Source of the DNA: UBA4416 sp044238845
Lineage (GTDB): Bacteria > Bacteroidota > Bacteroidia > B-17B0 > Aurantibacillaceae
NCBI GenBank assembly: GCA_044238845.1
Contig: JBIICN010000020.1
Span: 1-64,000, forward strand
DNA: 64,000 nt
Direction: 5' to 3'
The notes below the pieces were generated by a model. It saw only the letters and a program-made list of their open reading frames with translations, was not told the DNA's origin and did not search any database. Within the stretch, counting starts at the first letter, position 1; the number at the start of each line of letters is the position of its first letter. Positions 43,275 through 52,103 of the stretch are shown here, piece by piece. Position numbers and translations under genes: made by a program.

Positions 43275-44345
43275 TTATTTTTGAATCATTAATTTTTGTG
43301 TTCCTTGAGAATTTTTACCGATAACTTTAACCGTATACATTCCAGTACTTAAATCACTTGTGTTAATATTTTCGTTGTAAATTCCAGTTGATAAATTACC
43401 CAAAGAAACGGTTTTTACAACTTGACCTAAAGTATTAGAAATTTCAAAGGTATATGAATCTTCATTAGTTAACACAAAATGTAGTCCCAATTGGCTGTTT
43501 GCAGGGTTTGGAAACATTGAGAACATTGCATTATTATTTTGATTTTCTTTAACTCCAATAACAACAGTTGATAATGTAGAAACTTGAGTTATTATTTGAT
43601 CAAGCCCATTAGGGAGAACAAAAGGCACAGGAGGCACATTAATACGTGAATAGCTAGCTGTAAACACAGGAAATTTCGAAGAACTATTGTAGAAATTATA
43701 GATATTTTGATTAATTGTTCCATTTATAACACCACCTAATACAAAACTTAGATTTTGCGTTGATTTTACTCTTAGACAATTTGTTAAAATAGTAAGACTA
43801 TTATTTAGATTTAATGTTCCTGAACCATCAACTATAGTCGAAACTGAACCTGTAAATGGTCCAGATATATTTTGAGAAGGAATATTCATTGTACCTCCTA
43901 CAGTATTATCTGTAAACGTTGTACCAAAAGACATTGGGTAGTTGGCAATAGTAGCTGAGTTTGTATTATAATTTAAATCAAAAAAACCTGCATCTACTCC
44001 TAATAATTCTAGTTTATTACTAGTTGTTTTATAATATGTAGTTGTTGCAGTATCTGTTTGAACTAAATTTGTACCTGGATAATTAGCTGAATTAGAAGCT
44101 GAAGCTGCGGTAGAGTATGTATTATAAGCAATAGCAGCTGTAGATTGAGTTAATGCATTTAACGACCAAGTAACACTAGCTCCTGAAATATTCATAGGCA
44201 TTGCCGTAGCATTAGTGTCTAATGAAACTGAATAATACGAGTCGCCAACAACTCCTTCAGAATTAGACTGAGTTAATGTGTAAGTTTGAGCATCCATTTT
44301 ACTCAAAGCAAAAATAGAAAAGACAAATAAGTAGATTTTTTTCAT
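43275..44345 (-). CDS. Secreted protein with type IX sorting domain
   Basis: 356 residues. Signal peptide MKKIYLFVFSIFALSKMDAQ. A serine- and threonine-rich beta body (about 20-270) with no recognised catalytic motif, then a type A sorting domain (MFPNPANSQLGLHF, LSTGMYTVKVIG). Exported by Sec and then the type IX machinery to the surface or medium. A TATCTTTG box (44376-44369, minus) lies 23 bases before the start. The function is unknown. Confidence 0.85.
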   Translation of the reverse strand: MKKIYLFVFSIFALSKMDAQTYTLTQSNSEGVVGDSYYSVSLDTNATAMPMNISGASVTWSLNALTQSTAAIAYNTYSTAASASNSANYPGTNLVQTDTATTTYYKTTSNKLELLGVDAGFFDLNYNTNSATIANYPMSFGTTFTDNTVGGTMNIPSQNISGPFTGSVSTIVDGSGTLNLNNSLTILTNCLRVKSTQNLSFVLGGVINGTINQNIYNFYNSSSKFPVFTASYSRINVPPVPFVLPNGLDQIITQVSTLSTVVIGVKENQNNNAMFSMFPNPANSQLGLHFVLTNEDSYTFEISNTLGQVVKTVSLGNLSTGIYNENINTSDLSTGMYTVKVIGKNSQGTQKLMIQK

Positions 44346-44368
44346 GTGGTTTAATTTAAATGTTTACT

Positions 44369-44376
44369 CAAAGATA
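44369..44376 (-). promoter_or_regulatory. -7 box (TATCTTTG) of the sorting-domain gene at 43275-44345
   Basis: Exact TAnnTTTG on the minus strand, 23 bases before the start codon; no -33 TTG seen. Confidence 0.4.
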
Positions 44377-44451
44377 ATTTAATTTTTGCTAAATATCTTT
44401 AAATCTGATTTTTCTACAAAAAAGGAATATAAAAGTTATAAACGGCCAATT

Positions 44452-45585
44452 TTATTGAATTAAACTGTTTTGTTTAATCTCTTCTAGTAATTGTTCATGA
44501 GCTTTTGATCTACTTTTGATATGAATGAAATTTCCTTTTCCTATCTCTGCAATGTCTTTTAAGTTTTTCATGGCATCTTTATCATTACCAAACGCCATGG
44601 TTGAAAGTTTAACTTGTTTATCACCTTGTTTGGATACATATAGTTTTTGATCATCCGGATAAAATCTGAACTTTCCATCAGTAGCTAAGATGATTTGATT
44701 ATTCCCATTAGAAATATAATTTTTTAGAGCCACATCCAAACTGAATAAAATAGCTTTGTTTCCTTTGGTTAAGCCTTTTGCTTTTAATCTATCAACCACT
44801 TCGTTTAATTCTTCCTTATTTTTTCCGCTTAAACCTTCTCTTAAAATTTTAACAGAATCGGCATATGTAATAAACGTGACTTTATCAGTAGTCCTTAATA
44901 CTTCTATTAAATGGTGTAATGCAAATTGCATTACTTTTAGTTTACTTGTATCTTTCATCGAACTTGAAACATCTACTAAAAAGATGATGTTATTTGGTTT
45001 ATACAAATCATTATCTAATTCATTTGTATTTTTTGTTGGAGTAGATGATTTTACAGGAACAACGGGATTATCAATGACTGTATTAGTTGTATTATCAGGC
45101 ATTTTATTGGAGGTATCTCTAGGTTTTGTAGATTCTGTAACTACAATAGGTTCAGATGTTTTAACACCTATATTATTAGTTTTTTTGAAATAAAAGCAAG
45201 CTGTTTTATCATCTGTTTTGATTGATTTAATATTGCCTGAAAGAGATAGTTTAAAAGGGACGCCATCTGCACTGGTCACTAAATTAATAGTTTCGTTAAA
45301 CTTTCCAGTTTGTTGAGGAATAAACTCAATCACAATAAGAGTGGTATCACCCGGTTTAATTGTTTTTTTAGCTGCTCTAATAGTCATTCCTTTTAAAGCA
45401 TCAGCCCTGAGTAAGTATAAGTTTTTAGTTTGATTATTTTGTACAATATAATCTGCTTTTACCTTATAAATATTCTCTTGTGCGCCAATGTCTTTATTCG
45501 GCTCATCAACACCAATTAAACTATTTTGAGCAAATAATGGATGAAAGAAAGTAATTATTACAAATATGAAGAGTTGCTTAAGCAA
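44452..45585 (-). CDS. Secreted protein with ASH/DUF1573-like and von Willebrand A domains
   Basis: 377 residues from a TTG (no ATG available). Signal peptide about 1-19 (HPLFAQ). A beta-sandwich of DUF1573/ASH type spans about 30-120 (VIEFIPQQTGKFNETINLVTS), then a low-complexity proline/threonine/asparagine linker (about 140-195). A VWA domain follows (about 198-365) with the metal-binding DVSSS (205-209) and later TDGKFRF. VWA domains bind partner proteins through a bound Mg2+. It starts just 3 bases after MazG on the same strand and may be co-transcribed with it. The role is unknown. Confidence 0.82.
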   Translation of the reverse strand: MLKQLFIFVIITFFHPLFAQNSLIGVDEPNKDIGAQENIYKVKADYIVQNNQTKNLYLLRADALKGMTIRAAKKTIKPGDTTLIVIEFIPQQTGKFNETINLVTSADGVPFKLSLSGNIKSIKTDDKTACFYFKKTNNIGVKTSEPIVVTESTKPRDTSNKMPDNTTNTVIDNPVVPVKSSTPTKNTNELDNDLYKPNNIIFLVDVSSSMKDTSKLKVMQFALHHLIEVLRTTDKVTFITYADSVKILREGLSGKNKEELNEVVDRLKAKGLTKGNKAILFSLDVALKNYISNGNNQIILATDGKFRFYPDDQKLYVSKQGDKQVKLSTMAFGNDKDAMKNLKDIAEIGKGNFIHIKSRSKAHEQLLEEIKQNSLIQ

Positions 45586-45588
45586 AAT

Positions 45589-45915
45589 TTATTTTAGTTT
45601 TTCGTTGTGGTGATGTCTTTCCGAATCGCGATTTGTTTTTTTATCAAGGTTTCGTTTTAATGCATCTTCCAAATCTATGCCAGTTTGATTGGCTAAGCAA
45701 ATTAAAACAAACATCACATCCGCTAACTCATCTCCTAAGTCTTTATTTTTATCCGATTCTTTTTCGCTTTGTTCACCGTATCTGCGAGCTATAATACGAG
45801 CTACTTCACCAACTTCTTCTGTTAGCATAGCCATATTAGTGAGTTCACTAAAATAACGAACACCATATTGCTTAATCCAATCGTCAACCCGTTTTTGTGC
45901 TTCGCTTATTTCCAT
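45589..45915 (-). CDS. MazG-family nucleotide pyrophosphohydrolase
   Basis: 108 residues, the length of the single-domain MazG/RS21-C6 type. The metal-binding set EEVGEVAR (about 29-36) and DELADVMF (about 63-70) gives the EExxE...ExxD pattern. It hydrolyses NTPs or dNTPs to monophosphate and pyrophosphate, cleaning or controlling the nucleotide pool. It is cytosolic. It lies downstream of PhoH, in the same direction. Confidence 0.9.
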   Translation of the reverse strand: MEISEAQKRVDDWIKQYGVRYFSELTNMAMLTEEVGEVARIIARRYGEQSEKESDKNKDLGDELADVMFVLICLANQTGIDLEDALKRNLDKKTNRDSERHHHNEKLK

Positions 45916-45960
45916 ACAATAAATCTTAATTCATACTTCTTAATTCGTAACTCTCAAATC

Positions 45961-46920
45961 TTACTTTCTAATGGTGTCTTCTTCGTATTTTTCAATAATG
46001 GCTTTCACTAAACGATGTCTAATGACGTCAACCGTGGTTAATTCTATAATGTCAATTCCATCTGTTTTCTTTAATAATCTAACGGCTTGAGCTAAGCCAG
46101 ATGTTTGATTACGTGGCAAATCAATTTGAGTCATATCGCCAGTAATAATAAATTTGGCATTGGCTCCCATACGCGTTAAAAACATTTTCATCTGACTTTC
46201 AGTTGTGTTTTGAGCTTCATCCAAAATAACAAACGCATTATCCAACGTTCTTCCACGCATAAATGCCAAGGGGGCAATTTGAATAATTTTAGCTTCAATG
46301 TATTGATTTAATTTATCTAAAGGCAACATATCATACAAGGCATCATATAATGGCTGCATATATGGATCTAACTTTTCTTTTAAATCTCCTGGTAAAAAAC
46401 CCAAGTTTTCTCCAGCTTCTACTGCAGGGCGAGTTAAAATAATACGTTTTACTTCTTTATTTTTTAATGCTCTTACAGCTAAAGCAACTGCCGTGTACGT
46501 TTTTCCAGTTCCAGCAGGACCAACAGCAAATAACATGTCACTTTTAGCAACCGATTGCATCATTTTGCGTTGATTGTCAGTTCTAGCTTTAATAACTAAG
46601 CCGTTATTTCCAAATACAATAATGTCGGAGCCAGTCGCTTCTTCTTTGGCTAATAATAAATTATCACCTGTTTGTCCTAATAAACGCTCAATAACAGTAT
46701 CTGTTAATAAACCATTTTTATGATAGTAATCAACCATCATGGTTAACTTTTTTTCGAAGTGCGCAATTTCACTTTCGTCACCTAACGCTTTAATCGAATA
46801 TCCTCTTGCTATAATTTTAAGTTTAGGGAAATATTTTTTTATCACGTTGAGCTTCACGTCATTTACGCCATATATTTCAACAGGTTCAACGCTATCTAAT
46901 GTTATAATTTTTTCAATCAA
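45961..46920 (-). CDS. phoH: PhoH-like ATPase
   Basis: 319 residues from a TTG at 46920, giving MIEKIITLDSVEPVEIYG, the expected family start; another TTG at 46956 would add twelve residues with no family match. No ATG is available. Walker A GPAGTGKT is at 134-141 and ILDEAQNTTESQMKMFLTRMG is Walker B plus the family signature. PhoH proteins are ATPases often linked to RNA helicase or decay activity and phosphate stress. It is divergent from the SAM-hydrolase gene. Confidence 0.93.
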   Translation of the reverse strand: MIEKIITLDSVEPVEIYGVNDVKLNVIKKYFPKLKIIARGYSIKALGDESEIAHFEKKLTMMVDYYHKNGLLTDTVIERLLGQTGDNLLLAKEEATGSDIIVFGNNGLVIKARTDNQRKMMQSVAKSDMLFAVGPAGTGKTYTAVALAVRALKNKEVKRIILTRPAVEAGENLGFLPGDLKEKLDPYMQPLYDALYDMLPLDKLNQYIEAKIIQIAPLAFMRGRTLDNAFVILDEAQNTTESQMKMFLTRMGANAKFIITGDMTQIDLPRNQTSGLAQAVRLLKKTDGIDIIELTTVDVIRHRLVKAIIEKYEEDTIRK

Positions 46921-46994
46921 TGTACAGTAATTTATGTTAATAATCGTGTTAATCAAATACTTTTTAAAGTAAAAAGTAAGCCTAATTTATTATT

Positions 46995-47002
46995 TACTTT
47001 TG
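46995..47002 (+). promoter_or_regulatory. -7 box (TACTTTTG) ahead of the SAM hydrolase gene
   Basis: Exact TAnnTTTG, centred in the palindrome TTTACT-TTTG-AGTAAA (46993-47008). It overlaps a possible upstream TTG codon, which argues for the ATG at 47027 as start. Confidence 0.45.
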
Positions 47003-47026
47003 AGTAAATTAAATAAAGTTTTCAAT

Positions 47027-47845
47027 ATGTCTATTATTACCATTACGACTGATTTGGGTTATCGCGACCCATACTTGGCAATGGTAAAAGGCATGTTGTA
47101 TAGCAAACAACCTAATGCTCAAATTGTTGATTTAGCATGTGATGTCAATCCTCATGCCCATAACGAAGGGGCTTTTGCTTTAAGAAGTGCTTTACCTTAC
47201 TTTCCAGAATATACCATTCATTTGTTTGCAGTCAAATTTTTAAATTCTTCCGAAACAATAGGTAATTTAGCTGTTGATAATACACGTTATTTATTGTCTA
47301 AATATAAAGGTCAGTATATTATTTGCCCTGATAATGGCGTATTAACTTTGATTGATAAAGAATTTAATGAGCCAGTTTATCAATTGTACTTTGATTCAGA
47401 AAGGCAACATTCTTTCTTTTTAAGAGATATATTTACTGAAATTGCTAGTAAGTTAGTGAATAAAATACCTTTAGAAGAATTTAGCGCAGAAACGCAAGAC
47501 TATTGCAAATTGTATGCTTTTGAGAGTTTTTCAACTCCAAGTAATTTACAAGGAATGGTGTTATACGAAGATGACTTTGGAAATTTAATTACAAGTATTA
47601 CCAAACAAGAGTTTGAAAAACAAGTAGGAAATAAACGTTTTTCAATAGCGTTGCCGTCATACAACATCACTAAAATAAATAACACCTACGATGATGTGAA
47701 AATTGGTGATGTGGTTTGTTTTTTTAATTCAATGGATTTATTGGAAATATCGTCTTTAGGACAATCTGCTACTAAAATTGTGATTAAACGAAATGTATTG
47801 AGTAAATATAAAATTGACCGTATAATTGTAGATATATATGATTAA
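47027..47845 (+). CDS. SAM hydrolase / SAM hydroxide adenosyltransferase family (DUF62)
   Basis: 272 residues from the ATG 47027. A longer TTG start at 47000 overlaps the -7 box and is rejected. TITTDLGYRDPYLAMVKG and VDLACDVNPHAHNEGAFALRSALPYFPEYTIHLFAV are diagnostic of the family, which cleaves S-adenosylmethionine with water or hydroxide to adenosine and methionine and is related to fluorinase. The C-terminal beta-domain holds LYEDDFGNLITSI. Its stop overlaps the next gene by 8 bases. Physiological role is unclear. Confidence 0.9.
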   Translation: MSIITITTDLGYRDPYLAMVKGMLYSKQPNAQIVDLACDVNPHAHNEGAFALRSALPYFPEYTIHLFAVKFLNSSETIGNLAVDNTRYLLSKYKGQYIICPDNGVLTLIDKEFNEPVYQLYFDSERQHSFFLRDIFTEIASKLVNKIPLEEFSAETQDYCKLYAFESFSTPSNLQGMVLYEDDFGNLITSITKQEFEKQVGNKRFSIALPSYNITKINNTYDDVKIGDVVCFFNSMDLLEISSLGQSATKIVIKRNVLSKYKIDRIIVDIYD

Positions 47846-48122
47846 GAGATTTGTGAAGATGACGTTTAAAGCTGATTCAATAGAACGCTTTAAAGATATT
47901 TTTAATGCTAGTAAAGATTTGATAGCTGCTATGGAAGGCTGCCAACATGTTGAATTGTTGCAGGATATCAATAATCCTTGTGTTTTTTTTACCTTAAGTA
48001 TGTGGGACAATCTAAAGTATTTAGAGGCATATCGCCAGTCTGAACTATTTGAAGGCGTTTGGGCTAAAACCAAAATTTTATTTGATGCTAAACCTGAAGC
48101 TTGGAGTGTAAACCCTATTTAA
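47838..48122 (+). CDS. Antibiotic biosynthesis monooxygenase (ABM)-fold protein
   Basis: 94 residues, a small dimeric alpha-beta barrel. MIKRFVKMTFKADSIERFKDIF, the FTLSMWDNLKYLEAYRQSELF motif and length fit the ABM family. Members degrade small aromatic molecules or heme, but many in this size class have no known substrate. It overlaps the SAM-hydrolase gene by 8 bases, so it is co-translated. Confidence 0.85.
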   Translation: MIKRFVKMTFKADSIERFKDIFNASKDLIAAMEGCQHVELLQDINNPCVFFTLSMWDNLKYLEAYRQSELFEGVWAKTKILFDAKPEAWSVNPI

Positions 48123-48168
48123 AGAATTTTAACAGATTCGAAAATTATAAATCTCTAATCAGTCTATT

Positions 48169-48226
48169 TTTGGCACTTTAATTGGTTTGTAGGGTAAAGT
48201 CAAATTATTTATAAATTAGTGCCAAA
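48169..48226. repeat. inverted repeat upstream of the DUF4476 gene
   Basis: TTTGGCACT (48169-48177) and AGTGCCAAA (48218-48226), 9-base perfect arms with a 40-base spacer. The left arm TTGGCAC followed by N5 and TTGG also recalls a sigma-54 -24/-12 site, with a mismatch at the -12 GC. Confidence 0.5.
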
Positions 48227-48244
48227 TATTTAAAATTAAAATCT

Positions 48245-48793
48245 ATGAAATCAATTTACTCCTTATTAGCCGTTGCATTTTTATCAATTTCTTCAATCGC
48301 TCAAAACACATCTAACTTAATTGTTTTCTCTGAAGATGGATTAAAATTTTATTTGATTTTAAATGGTATTAGACAAAATGAAACCCCTGTCACCAATGTA
48401 AAAGTGGTTGATTTAAATCAACCATATTATTCTGCTAAAATTATTTTTGAAGATCCTAAACAACCAGTTTTAGAGAAAAAATATTTGCAAGTTACAGATG
48501 CAGAAGGTCAAGGAGCATTAGAAGTAACTTATAAGATTAAGAAAAACAATAAAATGGTAAATGTTTTACGTTTTTTTAGCCAAGTGCCAATTACGCAAGC
48601 GGCTCCTCCTTCAACAGAAGTTCCAGTGGTACATTTTAATACAACACCAATGCCTGAGATTTCTACAACAGTTGTTACTCAAGAAACAACCGTTACGTCG
48701 GGCAATATAGGTAATACTAATACAAATATTTCAACTGGTAGTAATGGAGCAAATACAAATGTTTCAGTTAATATGGGGGGGAGTAAGCATTAA
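48245..48793 (+). CDS. DUF4476 protein, N-terminal part (frame broken at a G run)
   Basis: 182 residues. Signal peptide MKSIYSLLAVAFLSISSIAQ, then SNLIVFSEDGLKFYLILNGIRQN and LNQPYYSAKIIF, the conserved N-terminal half of many Bacteroidota DUF4476 proteins. The frame ends at TAA 48791-48793, right after a run of seven G (48775-48781). With six G the frame would continue into the C-terminal part and give the family-like NMGGVSINMNVNIND, so this is probably one gene with a frameshift. The function of the family is unknown. Confidence 0.85.
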   Translation: MKSIYSLLAVAFLSISSIAQNTSNLIVFSEDGLKFYLILNGIRQNETPVTNVKVVDLNQPYYSAKIIFEDPKQPVLEKKYLQVTDAEGQGALEVTYKIKKNNKMVNVLRFFSQVPITQAAPPSTEVPVVHFNTTPMPEISTTVVTQETTVTSGNIGNTNTNISTGSNGANTNVSVNMGGSKH

Positions 48794-49232
48794 TATGAAT
48801 GTTAATATAAATGACCCAACTTTAAATAATTCAACGTCTACTTCTTATACTACAACCACTACGACAACCACTACAAACAGTAATCTAAATACGAACACAG
48901 CTAGTAATTCTACTCAAAATGTTTCAAATGCCAATAGTTGCGCCGCCGCTAATGCAATGAGTAGTTCTAGTTTTTTGGCAGCAAAACAAACCATTACCAA
49001 ACAGTCGTTTGAAGATACAAGATTAACAACGGTAAAACAGATTTTAAAAAGTAACTGTTTAAGTTGTGCTCAAATTAAAGAAGTGATGCTTTTATTTAGT
49101 TTTGAAGCAAACAGGTTAGAGGTTGCGAAAATTGCTCATGATAGATGTGTAGACAAAAACAATTACTTTTTATTAAACGATGCTTTTCAATTTGAATCTT
49201 CAGTGGAAGAGTTAAATAGTTCTATAAAATAA
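48744..49232 (+). CDS. DUF4476 protein, C-terminal part (in the +1 frame)
   Basis: The +1 frame open reading stretch holds INMNVNIND, a threonine-rich linker and the DUF4476 domain proper (about residues 80-160 of the ORF: AKQTITKQSFEDTRLTTVKQI, SNCLSCAQIKEVMLLFSFE, ALNDAFQFESSVEELN-type end). It has no signal peptide of its own. Either the 7-G run is a sequencing or mutation slip, or it is made by ribosome slippage or by restart at the ATG 48795, two bases after the upstream stop. A strong terminator follows. Confidence 0.8.
   Translation: MEQIQMFQLIWGGVSINMNVNINDPTLNNSTSTSYTTTTTTTTTNSNLNTNTASNSTQNVSNANSCAAANAMSSSSFLAAKQTITKQSFEDTRLTTVKQILKSNCLSCAQIKEVMLLFSFEANRLEVAKIAHDRCVDKNNYFLLNDAFQFESSVEELNSSIK
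48775..48781 (+). other. homopolymer of seven G at the DUF4476 frame break
   Basis: ATGGGGGGGAGTAAG. G runs this long are rare in this AT-rich window. Losing one G joins the two halves in frame. Confidence 0.9.
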
Positions 49233-49253
49233 TTTACATTTTACAATTGTTGG

Positions 49254-49279
49254 AAAGGTTGCCATAGGCAACCTTTTTT
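49254..49279 (+). terminator. intrinsic terminator after the DUF4476 gene
   Basis: AAAGGTTGCC (49254-49263), loop ATA, GGCAACCTTT (49267-49276), then more T. Strong. Confidence 0.92.
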
Positions 49280-49322
49280 ATTGTTTTAAATCTGTATTTT
49301 TACAAAAAACAAAATTTCTATA

Positions 49323-49967
49323 ATGATTACTTACGCCATATTATTTCTCACTGTTGGATTCTCTTTATATGCGATGAATAATCCTGAAATTAAGTACAAG
49401 TATATTTTTCATCCATATTCTATTAATCATTTTAATCAGCATTACCGTTTTTTATCTCACGCATTTTTGCATGGCGACTATATACATTTAGCATTTAATA
49501 TGTATGCTTTATGGATGTTTGGGCCCATAGTTGAAAAAGGAGTGCTTCCCATATTATTAGGAGAAAGCGGAGAACCTGATAAAAAATTAGGAATCGTGTT
49601 TTATATTCTGTTATATACTGGCGCAATTTATGCTTCTTCCATATCAGAGTATTTTAAAAACAAAAACAATACGCATTACACATCTTTAGGAGCGAGTGGA
49701 GCGGTTAATGCTTTAATTTTCAGTTACATCACATGTTTACCAATGTCTCAGTTAGGGTTCTTTTTTATACCAATGCCGGCTTGGGTGTTTGGTGTTTTGT
49801 ATTTGGGAATTAGTTATTATTTAAGTAAGCGAAGAACAGGAAATAATTCGGTTGATAATATTGGTCATGAGGCTCATTTTTGGGGTGCTATTTACGGTAT
49901 TGTTTTTACTTTAATTTTAGGTTTATTAAATCAGGAAGTATATTTAGAATTGATTAAAAAATCATAA
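49323..49967 (+). CDS. Rhomboid family intramembrane serine protease
   Basis: 214 residues with six predicted helices. The catalytic serine is Ser125 in SLGASGAVNA and the histidine is His185 in GHEAHFWGAI. HYRFLSHAFLHGDYIHLAFNMYALWMFG is the typical loop-1 and helix-2 segment. It cleaves membrane helices of other proteins within the inner membrane; the substrate is unknown. It lies 3 bases before the metallo-beta-lactamase gene, so they are co-transcribed. Confidence 0.9.
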   Translation: MITYAILFLTVGFSLYAMNNPEIKYKYIFHPYSINHFNQHYRFLSHAFLHGDYIHLAFNMYALWMFGPIVEKGVLPILLGESGEPDKKLGIVFYILLYTGAIYASSISEYFKNKNNTHYTSLGASGAVNALIFSYITCLPMSQLGFFFIPMPAWVFGVLYLGISYYLSKRRTGNNSVDNIGHEAHFWGAIYGIVFTLILGLLNQEVYLELIKKS

Positions 49968-49970
49968 ATC

Positions 49971-50732
49971 ATGAAAGTTACTTTTTTGGGTACAGGTACT
50001 TCACAAGGCGTTCCAATTATTTGTTGCGAATGTGCAGTATGTCGTTCTCAAAATCCAAAAGATAATCGTTTAAGAAGTTCTATTTTAATTGAAAGTGACA
50101 TAGCAAAAGTGGTCATTGATTCAGGACCAGATTTTAGACAGCAAATGCTTCGTCAACAAATTAAAACCTTGGATGCCGTTGTTTTTACCCACGAACATAA
50201 AGATCATATTGCTGGTTTAGATGAAGTAAAGGCTTTTAATTTTTTTAATAAAATGCGAATGCCTGTTTATGCAACAGATCGAGTACAAGAAGCATTAAAA
50301 CGAGAATTTGCTTATATTTTTTCAGAAGATAAATATCCTGGAATTCCTGAAATAGATGTGTTTACAGTAACTGACGAACTCATTAAAATAAAAGATATTG
50401 AATTATTACCGATTGATGTGATTCATTATCGTTTGCCAGTAAAAGCATACAGAATAAAAGATTTTACATATATCACCGATGCTAATTATATTTCGGAAGA
50501 AGAAAAACAAAAAATAAAAGGCTCAAAAATTATTGTGGTGAATGCACTTCGTAGAGAAGAACATGTGTCTCATTTTACCTTTCAACAAGCTATTGATTTA
50601 ATGCAAGAATTAAAACCCGAAAAAGCTTATTTTACTCATATTTCACATCAATTAGGGTTGCATGATGAAGTCTCGACAGAGCTACCTTCTTTTATTGAGT
50701 TAGCTTATGATGGATTGGAAATTGAGATTTAA
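49971..50732 (+). CDS. MBL-fold metallohydrolase, PhnP-like
   Basis: 253 residues. TFLGTGTSQGVPIICCECAVCRS carries a Zn-binding Cys cluster seen in PhnP-type proteins. The metal site is THEHKDH (His74, His76, Asp78, His79). The later HISHQLG is the third-ligand region. It is probably a cyclic phosphodiesterase or related hydrolase with unknown substrate. It overlaps no neighbour but follows rhomboid by 3 bases. Confidence 0.88.
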   Translation: MKVTFLGTGTSQGVPIICCECAVCRSQNPKDNRLRSSILIESDIAKVVIDSGPDFRQQMLRQQIKTLDAVVFTHEHKDHIAGLDEVKAFNFFNKMRMPVYATDRVQEALKREFAYIFSEDKYPGIPEIDVFTVTDELIKIKDIELLPIDVIHYRLPVKAYRIKDFTYITDANYISEEEKQKIKGSKIIVVNALRREEHVSHFTFQQAIDLMQELKPEKAYFTHISHQLGLHDEVSTELPSFIELAYDGLEIEI

Positions 50733-50779
50733 TTTTTCCCTATTGTTCAAAAATCCACAAATTGTTAATTTGTTATTCA

Positions 50780-50808
50780 TTGTAAATTCTGGCTTAATTG
50801 TAAATTTG
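50780..50808 (+). promoter_or_regulatory. Bacteroidota-type promoter of purA
   Basis: TTG (50780-50782), 18 bases, TAAATTTG (50801-50808), 26 bases before the ATG. The palindrome TTTGAA-GACT-TTCAAA (50805-50820) overlaps the box. Confidence 0.62.
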
Positions 50809-50834
50809 AAGACTTTCAAAAAAAGTGTAAAATT

Positions 50835-52103
50835 ATGATCAAAGCTGATGTATTATTAGGCCTACAATGGGGCGACGAAGGAAAAGGTAAAATTGTTGAT
50901 GTTTTAACTCCTAAATACGATATTATTGCTCGTTTTCAAGGTGGTCCAAATGCTGGACACACATTAGAGTTCAACGGTATTAAACACGTTTTACATACAA
51001 TCCCAAGTGGTATTTTCCATCCAACGGCTTTAAACGTTATTGGAAATGGTGTTGTAATTGATCCAGTTATTTTCAAAAAAGAAATTGATGCTTTAACGGC
51101 ATTAGGCGTTGATTTTGCTAAAAAATTAGTGATCAGTAAACGTGCACATTTAATTTTGCCAACACATCGTTTAATTGATGCTGCTAGTGAAGCTGCTAAA
51201 GGGAAAGATAAAATTGGTTCTACTTTAAAAGGTATTGGACCAACTTATATGGATAAAACTGGACGTAATGGTTTACGTGTTGGTGATATCGAAAGCCCTA
51301 ATTTTAAAACTAAATACGATGCTTTAGTTGAAAAACATAAACAAATTCTAGAATTTCATAACTATGAATATAATTTAGCAGAATTAGAACCAACTTGGTT
51401 TGCTGCGATTGAAGAATTAAAGAATTTAAAATTTATTGATACCGAGCATTTTATTAATGACGCCATTAAAAAAGGCCAAAAAATATTAGCCGAAGGTGCT
51501 CAAGGTTCTTTATTGGATATTGATTTTGGTTCTTATCCATTTGTTACTTCATCAAATACTATTTGTGCTGGTGCTTGTAATGGTTTAGGAATTGCTCCAA
51601 ATCGCATTGGTAATGTGATTGGTATTTTTAAAGCATACTGTACTCGTGTTGGTAGCGGCCCTTTCCCAACAGAATTGGATAATGAAGTAGGAGAGAAGAT
51701 TCGTCAAATTGGACGTGAGTTTGGCGCTACAACAGGACGTGCTCGTCGTTGTGGTTGGTTAGATATCCCAGCATTAAAATATGCGATTGCCATTAATGGT
51801 GTAACTGAATTGATGATGATGAAAGCAGATGTTTTATCTGATTTTGATACTTTAGAAGTTTGTACACACTACATCCACAAAGGTGAAAAAATTGATTACT
51901 TACCATTTAGTATTGATCCAGCTGACGTGACTCCAGTTTATGAAACTGTAAAAGGATGGGCTGAAGATTTAACTAAAATGACTTCAAAGGATTCTTTACC
52001 AAAAACATTAATTGATTACGTGAAATACATTGAGAAGTTGGTGGAAGTGCCAATTAGTATTGTTTCTATCGGACCTGATAGAACTCAAACTATTTTTATG
52101 TAA
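50835..52103 (+). CDS. purA: Adenylosuccinate synthetase
   Basis: 422 residues. Joins IMP and aspartate with GTP to adenylosuccinate, the first AMP-specific step. LGLQWGDEGKGKIVD at about 8-22 holds the catalytic Asp and P-loop, GGPNAGHTL binds IMP, and GAQGSLLDIDFGSYPFVTSS and GRARRCGWLD are typical. It is cytosolic, the first gene of a likely run into pyrR. Confidence 0.97.
   Translation: MIKADVLLGLQWGDEGKGKIVDVLTPKYDIIARFQGGPNAGHTLEFNGIKHVLHTIPSGIFHPTALNVIGNGVVIDPVIFKKEIDALTALGVDFAKKLVISKRAHLILPTHRLIDAASEAAKGKDKIGSTLKGIGPTYMDKTGRNGLRVGDIESPNFKTKYDALVEKHKQILEFHNYEYNLAELEPTWFAAIEELKNLKFIDTEHFINDAIKKGQKILAEGAQGSLLDIDFGSYPFVTSSNTICAGACNGLGIAPNRIGNVIGIFKAYCTRVGSGPFPTELDNEVGEKIRQIGREFGATTGRARRCGWLDIPALKYAIAINGVTELMMMKADVLSDFDTLEVCTHYIHKGEKIDYLPFSIDPADVTPVYETVKGWAEDLTKMTSKDSLPKTLIDYVKYIEKLVEVPISIVSIGPDRTQTIFM

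Noticed and set aside
44756..45193. 145-codon ORF antisense to the VWA gene
   Set aside because: Lies over the low-complexity linker and VWA domain; no signal or family.
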